A stretch of 42,672 nt of DNA, from positions 1 through 42,672 of the forward strand of contig CAMEEX010000006.1 in assembly GCA_945915235.1 (NCBI GenBank). Direction: 5' to 3'. Every line of letters begins with the position of its first letter. The stretch's first letter is position 1. A program made the translations under genes and the position numbers. Below the pieces are notes generated by a model. It ran no database searches and was not told where the DNA came from. It saw nothing but the letters and a program-made list of their open reading frames with translations. The stretch comes from an uncultured Clostridia bacterium. GTDB lineage: Bacteria; Bacillota; Clostridia; Lachnospirales; Lachnospiraceae. This document shows positions 14,881 to 23,582 of the stretch, piece after piece.

Positions 14881-16884
14881 ATGGCTAATACACATGGTAA
14901 TTTATCAATTAACAGTGACAATATTTTTCCTATAATTAAGAAGTGGTTATATTCAGACCACGACATTTTCTACAGAGAGCTCATCTCCAACGGCTGCGAT
15001 GCCATAACTAAGTTAAAGAAGCTCGAGCTTATGGGCGAGTTTAACGCACCTGAGGATAACAAGTACCAGGTCAAGGTTATCGTAAGCGCGAAGGACAAGA
15101 CAATCAAGTTCATCGATAACGGTCTTGGTATGACTGCTGACGAGGTCAATGAGTACATTTGTCAGATAGCTTTCTCGGGCGCTGAGGCATTCCTTGAGAA
15201 GTACAAGGACAAGGCTAACGAGGATCAGATAATCGGTCACTTCGGACTGGGCTTCTACTCGGCATTCATGGTTGCAGACAGAGTGACAATAGATACACTC
15301 TCATATCAGGAGGGTGCTAAGCCGGTTCACTGGGAGTGTGACGGCGGCACGGAGTATGATATGGAGGAGGGCGACAGAACCGAGAGAGGTACTGAGATTA
15401 CTCTCTACTTATCGGAGGAGTGCAATGAGTTCGCCAACGAGTACCGTGCTAAGGAAGTTATAGAGAAGTACTGTTCTTTTATGCCGGTTGAGATATATGT
15501 TGAGAACGCTGACGCAGGCGAGCAGTACCAGACAATCAACGAGGACGAGCTTCTCGACACTGATAAGGTTGTAGAGACAATCGTTGAGGAGGCTAAGACC
15601 GAGGAGATTGAGAAGGAGGACGGAACCAAGGAGACTGTTGAGACGGTTCCTGCTTCTAAGAAGCTCAAGATTGTCAAGAGACCGGTTCCGATCAACGACA
15701 CGACGCCTCTCTGGACAAAGCACCCTAACGACTGCACCGAGGAGCAGTACAAGGAGTTCTACCGCAAGGTATTTAAGGATTACAAGGAGCCTCTTTTCTG
15801 GATACACCTCAACATGGACTATCCGTTCAACTTAAAGGGTATTCTGTACTTCCCTAAGTTAAATACGGAGTACGACACGATAGAGGGAACGATAAAACTC
15901 TACAACAATCAGGTATTTATTGCCGACAATATCAAGGAAGTTATTCCTGAGTTCCTCATGCTCTTAAAGGGTGTTATCGACTGTCCTGACCTTCCGCTCA
16001 ACGTATCAAGAAGTGCACTTCAGAACGATGGCTTCGTGAAGAAGATTTCCGACTATATCACCAAGAAGGTTGCCGACAAGCTCACAGGTATGTGCAAGAC
16101 CGAGAAGGAGAGCTACGAGAAGTACTGGGACGACATCAATCCATTCATCAAGTACGGCTGCTTAAAGGACGATAAATTCTTCGAGAAGATGAAGGACTAC
16201 ATTCTCTTTAAGAACCTTGACGGCAAGTATCTCACTTTGCCTGAATGCCTTGAGGAGAACAAGGAGAAACATGAGAATACAGTATTCTATGTAAAGAATG
16301 AGACTGAGCAGGGTCAGTATATCAAGATGTTCAAGGAGGCAGGCTTAGATGCTGTTATCCTCACACACAATATCGACTCCGCATTCATTAATCATCTTGA
16401 GCAGAAGAACGAGGGTGTCAAGTTCTTAAGCATCGACTCCGACCTTACGGAGACCTTCAAGGAGGAGCAGACCGAGGACGAGGCTAAGGCTCTCAAGGAG
16501 AGGGAGGACAAGCTCTCGGAGGTATTTAAGAAGGCACTAGGTAACGACAAGCTCGCCGTTAAGCTCGAGAAGTTAAAGAATGAGTCGATAGCTTCCATGA
16601 TTACGGTATCCGAGGACTCCAAGCGTATGCAGGATATGATGAAGATGTACGGCATGTACGGAATGGACCCATCAATGTTCGGACAGGAGGGACAGACCCT
16701 CGTGCTCAATGCAAAGCACCCACTTGTTCAGTTTGTTGAGGCTAACCCTGACGGGGAGAACACGGCACTCTTCTGCGAGCAGCTCTATGACCTTGCGGAG
16801 CTCGCACATGCACCGCTTAAGCCTGAGCGCATGAGTGCATTTATCGAGAGAAGCAACAAGCTAATGGAGATTATTGCAAAATAA
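14881..16884 (+). CDS. htpG: Molecular chaperone HtpG (bacterial Hsp90)
   Basis: This 667-residue ATP-dependent chaperone acts as a cytoplasmic dimer on late folding intermediates. The N-terminal GHKL ATPase is clear: NIFPIIKKWLYSDHDIFYRE, ELISNGCDAITKLKK, KFIDNGLGMTADEV and IIGHFGLGFYSAFMVA. A charged linker rich in Glu and Lys (about residues 225-265) leads to the middle domain, with LFWIHLNMDYPFNLKGILYF and PDLPLNVSRSALQ. The C-terminal dimerisation domain follows, containing a methionine-rich stretch (about 580-600). GGAGG precedes the ATG. A CIRCE box upstream predicts HrcA control, unlike the class III regulation described for htpG in Bacillus subtilis. A perfect 18-bp terminator follows. 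Confidence 0.95.
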   Translation: MANTHGNLSINSDNIFPIIKKWLYSDHDIFYRELISNGCDAITKLKKLELMGEFNAPEDNKYQVKVIVSAKDKTIKFIDNGLGMTADEVNEYICQIAFSGAEAFLEKYKDKANEDQIIGHFGLGFYSAFMVADRVTIDTLSYQEGAKPVHWECDGGTEYDMEEGDRTERGTEITLYLSEECNEFANEYRAKEVIEKYCSFMPVEIYVENADAGEQYQTINEDELLDTDKVVETIVEEAKTEEIEKEDGTKETVETVPASKKLKIVKRPVPINDTTPLWTKHPNDCTEEQYKEFYRKVFKDYKEPLFWIHLNMDYPFNLKGILYFPKLNTEYDTIEGTIKLYNNQVFIADNIKEVIPEFLMLLKGVIDCPDLPLNVSRSALQNDGFVKKISDYITKKVADKLTGMCKTEKESYEKYWDDINPFIKYGCLKDDKFFEKMKDYILFKNLDGKYLTLPECLEENKEKHENTVFYVKNETEQGQYIKMFKEAGLDAVILTHNIDSAFINHLEQKNEGVKFLSIDSDLTETFKEEQTEDEAKALKEREDKLSEVFKKALGNDKLAVKLEKLKNESIASMITVSEDSKRMQDMMKMYGMYGMDPSMFGQEGQTLVLNAKHPLVQFVEANPDGENTALFCEQLYDLAELAHAPLKPERMSAFIERSNKLMEIIAK

Positions 16885-16914
16885 ATTCTATATAAATATG
16901 TGTCATTGCATGTA

Positions 16915-16943
16915 TTGACACAGAAAAAAAGATGTACTATCAT
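16915..16943 (+). promoter_or_regulatory. Promoter of the ABC exporter operon, overlapping the htpG terminator
   Basis: TTGACA (16915-16920), exactly 17 bases, then TATCAT (16938-16943). The -10 lies in the 5' arm of the htpG terminator hairpin, so RNA started here (about 16950) would lack that arm. Confidence 0.7.
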
Positions 16944-16970
16944 CTAGTTGGTTGATAGTACATCTTTTTT
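16925..16970 (+). terminator. htpG intrinsic terminator
   Basis: AAAAAAGATGTACTATCA (16925-16942) and TGATAGTACATCTTTTTT (16953-16970) pair perfectly over 18 bp around a 10-base loop, and the 3' arm ends in six Ts. Confidence 0.92.
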
Positions 16971-16990
16971 GCGTAAAGGATAAAACAGCT

Positions 16991-18772
16991 ATGAAGAAAA
17001 AAGAAAATTTTAATGCAGGTAATTTTAAGGCGGACAGAATAGGTTCGTATTTTAAGGCGGAGTGGGGAGTGCTCGCCGCCGTGACGATATCGGGACTTAT
17101 TTACAATCTCGGACTTTTGGCGGGGCCGTGGTTTGAGGGGCTTATGACGGGCTGCCTTGTGGATATCCTTGGGGGCAGGAAGGGCTTTTACGACATGCTC
17201 ACCCTTGTGCTCGCCTATGTTATTGCGACGGGAATAGTGCAGGCATCAAGGTATATCAAGCGTTTCTATGTGAGACGTTTTGCCAACAATGTCAACAGAA
17301 GAATGAAGCAGGTTCTGTACGGAAGCCTTGTGAGAAAGAGCAGGCAGGAGATAAATGAGGAGGGTGTCGGAAACGTGATGACCAAGGCAATCCTCGATGT
17401 CGATGACTGCGCCGAGGGAATGAGAAAGTTCACGACTGAGGTTTTTGACACGGGAGTTGCACTCTTGGCTTACATGGGAATGCTTCTGTGGTACGACTGG
17501 CGGCTCGCAATCATAAGCCTTCTCTTCCCGCCGGTTTCGTATGTGGCAGCCGAGAAGATGAAGGTTGTGGTCCAGCGCACGGGTGTGGCATACAAGAAGC
17601 AGTCCGGAGTGCTCAGCGATGCCACGCTTGACAGGGCATCTAACGCCATAACCTACCGCGTGTTTGGCTGCGAGGAGGAGAGAAGAGAGGACTACGAGAA
17701 TAAGCTGTCGGCGTATGAGAAGGCGGCAGTTAAGGCGAATATCTGGAACACGATGATGACACCGCTGTACAGGGTGATTTCCATGGTCGGAGTAATATTT
17801 ATCATCTATTTCGGCGGAAAGAATGTACTCGGTGACGGCTGGAAACTCTGGGATATAGCGGCGTTCACTACCTTCCTCTCCTGCTTTACCAAGCTGTCGG
17901 TGAAATCGTCAAAGGCGGCGAAGCTTTTTAACGCCGTGCACAAGGCGCAGGTATCCTGGAAGAGAATTAAGCCGCTTATGAAGAGTGAGAGCACTGAGGC
18001 TGACAGGGAAGCTGATAACGGAACACGCATCAACAGGGTCGGGGAGCTCGAGGTAGATAATCTAGGCTTTGGCTATCCGAATGTGCCTGACAATGAGAAG
18101 ATATTTGAGGGAATATCTTTTAAGGCAGAGAAGGGGCAGATAATAGGAGTAACGGGACCTGTGGCATGCGGAAAGTCCACACTCGGAAAGACATTTTTGT
18201 GCGAGTATCCGTATGACGGCAGCATAAGGGTTGACGGCAGGGAACTGGCACAGCTTGATGCAAAGGACCGCGCCGGTCTGGTTGGATATCTTGGACATGA
18301 CACGGAGCTGTTTGCCGATACGATAAGGAACAATATTCTTCTCGGCGATAACAGCGATGTGGACGTGCTTTTGAGAGAGGTGTGCTTTGACGGTGAGGTT
18401 GCTGACATGGAGAATGGAGCCGACACGATGGTCGGAACGGGGGGTGTGAGACTGTCGGGAGGTCAGGCGCAGAGACTTGCACTTGCGAGAACCATCTGCC
18501 ATAAGAAGCCGATTATGGTTCTGGACGATCCGTTCTCGGCGCTCGACAAGAACACGGAGAAGCAGGTCTATGACAATTTGAGGAGCAGATCCGGCGAGAC
18601 AATAGTATTTCTCATATCCCACAGGCTGTACATGTTCCCTAACATGGACAAGGTTATATGGCTCGAGAAAGGCAGGGCAGAGATTGGCACACATGCCGAG
18701 CTTATGAGCAGGGTTCCTGAATATGCAAGGCTTTACAACGACCAGAAGGGAGGCAGCGCAGATGAAGCTTAA
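16991..18772 (+). CDS. Heterodimeric ABC exporter, subunit with degenerate Walker B
   Basis: This 593-residue half-transporter has an N-terminal six-helix membrane domain (about 20-310) and a C-terminal ATPase. Walker A is GPVACGKST (389-397) and the signature LSGGQ is intact (488-492). Walker B reads IMVLDDPFSALD, with Asp (513) in place of the catalytic Glu, and the Q-loop glutamine appears replaced (YLGHDTELF). These are the features of the degenerate-site partner in heterodimeric exporters of the BmrCD or TM287/288 type. The ATG at 16991 (AAAGGA 10 bases upstream) is chosen because an in-frame start at 16952 would lie inside the terminator hairpin. The next gene overlaps its last 11 bases. 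The substrate is unknown; drugs, lipids or peptides are typical of the family. Confidence 0.88.
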   Translation: MKKKENFNAGNFKADRIGSYFKAEWGVLAAVTISGLIYNLGLLAGPWFEGLMTGCLVDILGGRKGFYDMLTLVLAYVIATGIVQASRYIKRFYVRRFANNVNRRMKQVLYGSLVRKSRQEINEEGVGNVMTKAILDVDDCAEGMRKFTTEVFDTGVALLAYMGMLLWYDWRLAIISLLFPPVSYVAAEKMKVVVQRTGVAYKKQSGVLSDATLDRASNAITYRVFGCEEERREDYENKLSAYEKAAVKANIWNTMMTPLYRVISMVGVIFIIYFGGKNVLGDGWKLWDIAAFTTFLSCFTKLSVKSSKAAKLFNAVHKAQVSWKRIKPLMKSESTEADREADNGTRINRVGELEVDNLGFGYPNVPDNEKIFEGISFKAEKGQIIGVTGPVACGKSTLGKTFLCEYPYDGSIRVDGRELAQLDAKDRAGLVGYLGHDTELFADTIRNNILLGDNSDVDVLLREVCFDGEVADMENGADTMVGTGGVRLSGGQAQRLALARTICHKKPIMVLDDPFSALDKNTEKQVYDNLRSRSGETIVFLISHRLYMFPNMDKVIWLEKGRAEIGTHAELMSRVPEYARLYNDQKGGSADEA

Positions 18773-20447
18773 CACTAATGAAAATAAGAATGAAAACAAG
18801 AAGAGCGGATATGTCGGCGGTATCATATTGCATACCGCGGCGGGCTATGGCTTCCTCTCTGCGGGCATAGTAATAGCCGTTGTCGGAGCTGTCGTGCTGG
18901 CACTTCTTCCGCCGCTTATACTCGGAGACATAGTCGACATGCTCACAACAGGAAAAAATCTTCCGCTCCACATGGTTATTCTGTATTTTGCGATGCTCGC
19001 GCTCACGGGCATTATGGAGTCGGCGAGGGAGAGGCTTTTGACCGTGTTCGGTCAGAAGATAACACATGCCGTCAGAAGCAGGCTCATGGAGAAGCTTATT
19101 AAGCTTCCGGCAGATGAGCTCAACCACCAGGAGCCGGGCAATCTGGTGTCAAGATTTGTGGGCGATGTCGACACGGTTGAAAATCTGTTCACATCGGGAA
19201 TCATAAGCATGTTTGCCGATGCGTGTAAGATTATAAGTATTCTCGTTGTCATCTGGGTAAAAAATATGGGACTTGCGATGGTGCTTCTTCTGCTGCTACC
19301 GGTGCTGTTCCTATTCACAAGGTATGTTCAGAAGAACATGCTCGCCTCACAGCTTGAGAACAGAAAGGCTGTCGGCAGGGCATCGGGACATGTGCCTGAG
19401 ACGCTTCACAATATAAGGACTATACACTGCCTTATGAAGGAGCGTTATATGGAAGAAAAGTATGACGGATATATCGGTCAGAGCTATCGAGCAATGGAAA
19501 AGACCAACTTCTACGATGCGATATATTCCCCTGTCATACTGATACTCAATGCGGTTGTGGTGGCTGTAGTGATGCTTTTGTCCGCCTCGGGAAATACGAG
19601 CGTGCTTACGTTCTTTGGAATGTCGGCAGGTACTGCGGTTGCGGTAATCAACTATATATCTGAGATTTTTTCACCTGTTGAGAGTCTTGGAATGGAGATA
19701 CAGACCATACAGTCGGCGCTCGCCGGTATCAAGAGAATAAATGAGTTCCTCGCACTGCCTGAGAAAAAGGAAACAGAAAGGGCATACAGTGCCGGTACGG
19801 ACAGGAAAAATAACCTGCCTGTCGTTGAGCTCAAAGATGTCACCTTCGGTTATGACGAGCATGTGGTTCTCGACAACGTCAGCTTTGCGGTAAACAAGGG
19901 AGAGCAGGCGACACTCTCGGGAAGAACCGGTGCGGGAAAGAGCACGATATTCAAACTGCTTCTCGGCTTGTATGAGCCTCAGGGCGGAAGCGTGCTGATA
20001 AACGGTATTCCGTCGGTCAGCATAAGGAACGGCGAGAGGAGACATCTGTTCGGCTATGTGGAGCAGTCGTTCCATATGGTGCCCGGAACGGTAAAGGATC
20101 AGATAACGCTTTTTGATGAGTCGATATCAGATGATGAGGTAAGGGCAGCGGCAGCACTTACGGGACTTGATGAGACCATAATGAAGCTGGAGAACGGCTA
20201 TGATACAATGTGTACGCCTGAGCTGTTCTCACAGGGGCAGTGGCAGCTTCTCTCGATTGCGAGGGCGGCAGCGGCGGAGCCGGAGCTTCTTCTGCTCGAC
20301 GAGATAACGGCTAACCTTGATGCCGAGACTGAGAAAACAGTTCTTCAGGCGTTAAAGAGGGTGTCAAAGGACAGAACGGTGCTCTCAATCTCACACAGAA
20401 CTATGGCGGAGACAGGGAGAATTATACCTATACAGTCTAATAAATAA
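18762..20447 (+). CDS. Heterodimeric ABC exporter, catalytic subunit
   Basis: This 561-residue half-transporter has six membrane helices followed by an ATPase with Walker A SGRTGAGKST (386-395), a normal Q-loop glutamine (FGYVEQSFH), Walker B LLLLDEITANLD with the catalytic Glu (514) and the switch His (SISHR). Its signature motif is altered to FSQGQ (489-493). In a head-to-tail dimer this altered signature would face the degenerate Walker site of the upstream subunit, leaving one competent site made from this Walker B and the partner's LSGGQ. The start at 18762 has GGGAGG upstream and overlaps the preceding stop by 11 bases, which implies coupled translation. The next gene has its own promoter. 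Confidence 0.88.
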   Translation: MKLNTNENKNENKKSGYVGGIILHTAAGYGFLSAGIVIAVVGAVVLALLPPLILGDIVDMLTTGKNLPLHMVILYFAMLALTGIMESARERLLTVFGQKITHAVRSRLMEKLIKLPADELNHQEPGNLVSRFVGDVDTVENLFTSGIISMFADACKIISILVVIWVKNMGLAMVLLLLLPVLFLFTRYVQKNMLASQLENRKAVGRASGHVPETLHNIRTIHCLMKERYMEEKYDGYIGQSYRAMEKTNFYDAIYSPVILILNAVVVAVVMLLSASGNTSVLTFFGMSAGTAVAVINYISEIFSPVESLGMEIQTIQSALAGIKRINEFLALPEKKETERAYSAGTDRKNNLPVVELKDVTFGYDEHVVLDNVSFAVNKGEQATLSGRTGAGKSTIFKLLLGLYEPQGGSVLINGIPSVSIRNGERRHLFGYVEQSFHMVPGTVKDQITLFDESISDDEVRAAAALTGLDETIMKLENGYDTMCTPELFSQGQWQLLSIARAAAAEPELLLLDEITANLDAETEKTVLQALKRVSKDRTVLSISHRTMAETGRIIPIQSNK

Positions 20448-20463
20448 ATATAGCATATATGTG

Positions 20464-20493
20464 TTGACAGTTTATTTTGCGTGGGAGTAAAAT
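20464..20493 (+). promoter_or_regulatory. Promoter of the chemoreceptor gene
   Basis: A consensus TTGACA (20464-20469), an 18-base spacer and TAAAAT (20488-20493) lie about 45 bases before the ATG. It looks like a vegetative promoter rather than a sigma-28 flagellar promoter. Confidence 0.65.
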
Positions 20494-20538
20494 TGTATAT
20501 ACAATGAACATGATAATAACTGAATACGGAGGCAGGCT

Positions 20539-22629
20539 ATGAGAACAATACGGACAAAGATTATTATGGGTATTTTGTTGTGTTCACTTCTTACAGCTTC
20601 GGTAATAGGTGCACTTGCGATGGTCAATTCGTCACAGATGGCATCAAGGGATTCGAAGGAGAGAGCCAGAACCGAAGGCGAGCTTTATGCCGAGCGCATA
20701 AACAGTGTAATTTCACAGATTGAACAGTCGGTGGACACACTAAGCGATGCGGTGAGCAATGATTTTGACTACGAAGCGTTTGTAAAGAGCAAGGCATATG
20801 CGGATGTATAAACGCAGGAGATTACGGCCGAGGCTGTCAACTTTGCGTCCCACACGGATGGCGCGGTTGCGGCGTATGTCAGGTACAATCCTCAGTATTC
20901 CAATCCGACATCAGGTGTGTTCATGTCAAGAAACTCGACAAACGATGAGTTTACACTGCTTACGCCGACGGATTTTTCAATGTATGATGAGGACGACGAT
21001 GCACATGTTGGCTGGTATTATCGACCTGTCAAGGCGGGACAGCCTTTGTGGATGGAGCCGTATCTTAATGAGAATATCAATGTGTACATGATATCCTATG
21101 TTGTGCCGCTGTATGCGTCCAACGGAACCTCAATAGGTGTTGTGGGAATGGATATCGATTTTTCCACGATAACGGATAATGTAGATGCCATATCCATTTA
21201 CGACACGGGCTACGCATTTCTTACAAATGCTGACGGCGAACTTATGCATCATAAGTATATTTCGCAGTCGCAGAACATGGCAGAGTTTGACAGCTCATTA
21301 TCCAATATAGTGAGCGTTTTAAATGACAGTTCAAGACAGGGCAATGGATATCTGTATACATATCAGAATGTGAGAAAGCAGCTTTTCTATTTTGACCTTG
21401 ACAATGGAATGAAGCTTGTGCTGACGGCTCCTAATATGGAGATTTTTGCTGATGCCAACCGGCTTGTCGGGCTTATCTTAGGAGCACTTGCGCTGGCGCT
21501 TATTGTTTCTGCCGTGATAGGTATTGTGATAGGTAATATGATTTCAAAGCCTATAAGATATGTGACCGATATCATACAGCAGACATCAAGACTTGATTTC
21601 ACTCCTACGCAGATGGGAAAGAAGCTTAGAAGGCAGAAGGACGAGATCGGTGTGATGGCGACCTCGGTACATGAGATGCGAAAAGTGCTCAGGGATATAA
21701 TGGCGAGACTTGACAGAGCTAATTCTACGATTGTTGAGAATGTAACCAGACTTGATGATATTATGAAGGTCAACAGTGACCATGCGATGGATAATTCGGC
21801 AGCGACACAGCAGTTAGCTGCAGGCATGCAGGAGACGACAGACAATACCGAGAATATCTCAAAAAATATCGAAGAGGTAAAGAAGAGCTCTGCCACAGTA
21901 TACAGACTTGCGGTTGACGGTGAAAAGAATTCGCAGCTTATACAGGAACGTGCTGTCGCCATGGAGGAGACAAGCGCAGCTTCAAGCAGCAAGGTTGATG
22001 AGGTATATTCTAAGATTAAGGACAGAACGAATGAGGCGATTGAGCAGTCTAAGGCTGTCGGACGTATAAATGAGCTGACAAAGGATATCAAGGACATCTC
22101 CTCACAGACGAATCTTCTTGCATTAAACGCAAGTATAGAGGCGGCAAGAGCAGGCGATGCGGGCAGAGGATTTGCGGTTGTAGCATCGGAGATAGGAACA
22201 CTGGCATCACAGACGCTTCATAGTGTGGACAACATTAATGAAATTGTCGGAGAGGTCAATCTCGCCGTGAACAATCTGACGGAATGTATATCTACCATAA
22301 TGGATTTTATGGAAAATACCGTTGTCGGAGATTATGAGAACTTTAAAAAGGCTGGTGCTGAGTACAGGCAGGATGCCGGAGAGTTTAAGACGGTTATGAG
22401 TCAGACTAAGGAAGCCATGCAGGAACTTGAGACACTTATAGAACAGATATCGTGTGCTGCATCAGGCATCAACAGCATGATGGCACAGTCGTCGGCGGGA
22501 ATTAATGATATCGCCGAGAAGTCGGGCAAGACGCAGGAGATTACTGCGGAGGGCTACGAAAGACTCAAGGAGTGCAGGCAGTCCATTGAGGAGCTCAAGA
22601 AAATTGTGGAGCAGTTTCATCTGGAATAA
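20539..22629 (+). pseudogene. Methyl-accepting chemotaxis protein interrupted by an in-frame TAA
   Basis: The frame reads as one 696-codon chemoreceptor except for a TAA at 20809-20811 (codon 91), after which the same frame continues to 22629. Order of parts: N-terminal TM1 (about 8-28), a large extracellular dCache-like sensor ([29 protein letters not shown]), TM2 (about 315-337), HAMP, and the signalling hairpin ([20 protein letters not shown], then [15 protein letters not shown]). The first half has a GGAGG start; no good start exists for the second part until an ATG at 20917 inside the sensor, which would lack TM1. CAA or another single-base neighbour changed to TAA would explain the stop. 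Because both sides of the stop retain normal sequence, the change is either recent, a sequencing error, or read through. Confidence 0.88.
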
Positions 22630-22632
22630 TTA

Positions 22633-22700
22633 AAAAGCTGTAATGAATGTGCATGGTGGAAGGATAAAACCGCTATGTGCAGACATTACAGCTTTTATTT
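22633..22700. terminator. Bidirectional terminator between the chemoreceptor and dut
   Basis: AAAAGCTGTAATG (22633-22645) pairs perfectly with CATTACAGCTTTT (22684-22696). A/T tracts on both sides suit the two convergent genes. The loop is long (38 bases). Confidence 0.8.
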
Positions 22701-22740
22701 TGCATAAACCGGACAGAAGATTATGGATATTTTCGGATGT

Positions 22741-23187
22741 CTAGCGCACACCGGTGGAGCCGAAACCGCCCTCACCGCGCACTGTGCCTGACAGTTCATC
22801 TGTCTCGGAAAAATCAGCGGTGAGGAATGGTGTGATGACAAGCTGCACTATTCGCTCACCCGGTTCAATAGAGGCGGGCTTGGAGGAGTGGTTATGCATA
22901 GCTACCATGAATTCGCCGCGGTAGTCAGGGTCTACAACGCCGACCTTGTTGGCAGGTGCAAGCCCGCGCTTGGAGGCAATTCCGCTTCTCGGGTATATAA
23001 GTCCTGCATAGCCTTCCGGTATCTCCATTGCAAGACCTGTACCTATCATAACAGTTTCATGTGGGGCAATGATAACAGGGCTGTCTATGCAGGCATATAA
23101 GTCAGCTCCGGCAGCGTATTCCGTGCCGCGGGTTGGCATGATTGCATTGGGTTTAAGTTTTTTTACTTTAATTTGAATGTTGTTCAT
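22741..23187 (-). CDS. dut: dUTP diphosphatase
   Basis: The trimeric dUTPase hydrolyses dUTP to dUMP and pyrophosphate, limiting uracil in DNA and feeding thymidylate synthesis. All five motifs are present in the 148-residue protein: AGADLYA (I), YPRSGIASKRGL (II), GVVDPDYRGEFMVAMHN with the catalytic Asp (III), PGERIVQLVI (IV) and the flexible C-terminal RGEGGFGSTG (V). The length is standard. GAGG precedes the ATG. The gene is alone, with a long palindrome 19 bases upstream of its start and a shared terminator downstream. Confidence 0.95.
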   Translation of the reverse strand: MNNIQIKVKKLKPNAIMPTRGTEYAAGADLYACIDSPVIIAPHETVMIGTGLAMEIPEGYAGLIYPRSGIASKRGLAPANKVGVVDPDYRGEFMVAMHNHSSKPASIEPGERIVQLVITPFLTADFSETDELSGTVRGEGGFGSTGVR

Positions 23188-23205
23188 AAAATCCTCGGTT
23201 CCTTA

Positions 23206-23257
23206 TATAATATGGTGTGAGTGCCAAAAACACTTTTGGTACCTACACTATATTATA
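23206..23257. repeat. 52-base palindrome upstream of dut
   Basis: The outer arms TATAATATGGTGT (23206-23218) and ACACTATATTATA (23245-23257) match at 12 of 13 bases. The inner arms GTGCCAAAA (23221-23229) and TTTTGGTAC (23234-23242) match at 8 of 9. It sits in the presumed promoter or leader of dut (minus strand), 19 bases from the start codon. Confidence 0.8.
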
Positions 23258-23317
23258 ATTGAGAAAGTGAAAAAGGAAAAGAAAAAACAAAAAAATTTAA
23301 AATTTTCAAAAAAGTGC

Positions 23318-23346
23318 TTGCAATTTCAAAAAGCATGTGGTAATAT
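23318..23346 (+). promoter_or_regulatory. tRNA-Leu promoter
   Basis: TTGCAA (23318-23323), 17 bases, TAATAT (23341-23346), about 48 bases before the mature tRNA 5' end. Confidence 0.65.
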
Positions 23347-23393
23347 ACATTTTGTTGTGACACACAAGAGTTACAGCGGCAAATACATAGCAT

Positions 23394-23478
23394 GCAGTCG
23401 TGGCGGAATTGGCATACGCGCTAGACTAAGGATCTAGTCCATATTGCTTGGGTGCGGGTTCAAGTCCCGCCGACTGCA
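23394..23478 (+). tRNA. tRNA-Leu (anticodon AAG)
   Basis: The cloverleaf is complete over 85 bases: acceptor GCAGTCG/CGACTGC, D stem GCG/CGC, anticodon stem CTAGA/TCTAG with the 7-base loop CTAAGGA, a long class II variable arm, and T stem GCGGG/CCCGC with loop TTCAAGT. The anticodon at 23428-23430 is AAG, which reads CUU and, if A34 is deaminated to inosine, also CUC and CUA. The discriminator base is A, as expected for leucine. The CCA end is not encoded. Confidence 0.95.
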
Positions 23479-23485
23479 TTGAATT

Positions 23486-23515
23486 GAGACCTTGAGGATT
23501 TTCTCAAGGTCTTTT
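23486..23515 (+). terminator. tRNA-Leu terminator
   Basis: GACCTTGAG (23488-23496) and CTCAAGGTC (23503-23511) form a 9-bp stem followed by TTTT, 10 bases after the tRNA. Confidence 0.85.
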
Positions 23516-23542
23516 GCGTGTTAAAGGATGTTTAACACAATG

Positions 23543-23575
23543 AAACAGGCGCAGCCTGCATAAGCGCGCCTGTTT
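23543..23575 (-). terminator. Hairpin after nrdG, probable minus-strand terminator
   Basis: AAACAGGCGC (23543-23552) pairs with GCGCCTGTTT (23566-23575). On the minus strand it lies 8 bases after the nrdG stop, but the following T tract is only three bases, so termination strength is uncertain. Confidence 0.6.
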
Positions 23576-23582
23576 AGATTTG

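Noticed and set aside
23177-23437. An 86-residue plus-strand frame upstream of tRNA-Leu
   Set aside because: It runs through the dut-upstream palindrome, the tRNA promoter and the tRNA itself and has poor codon content.
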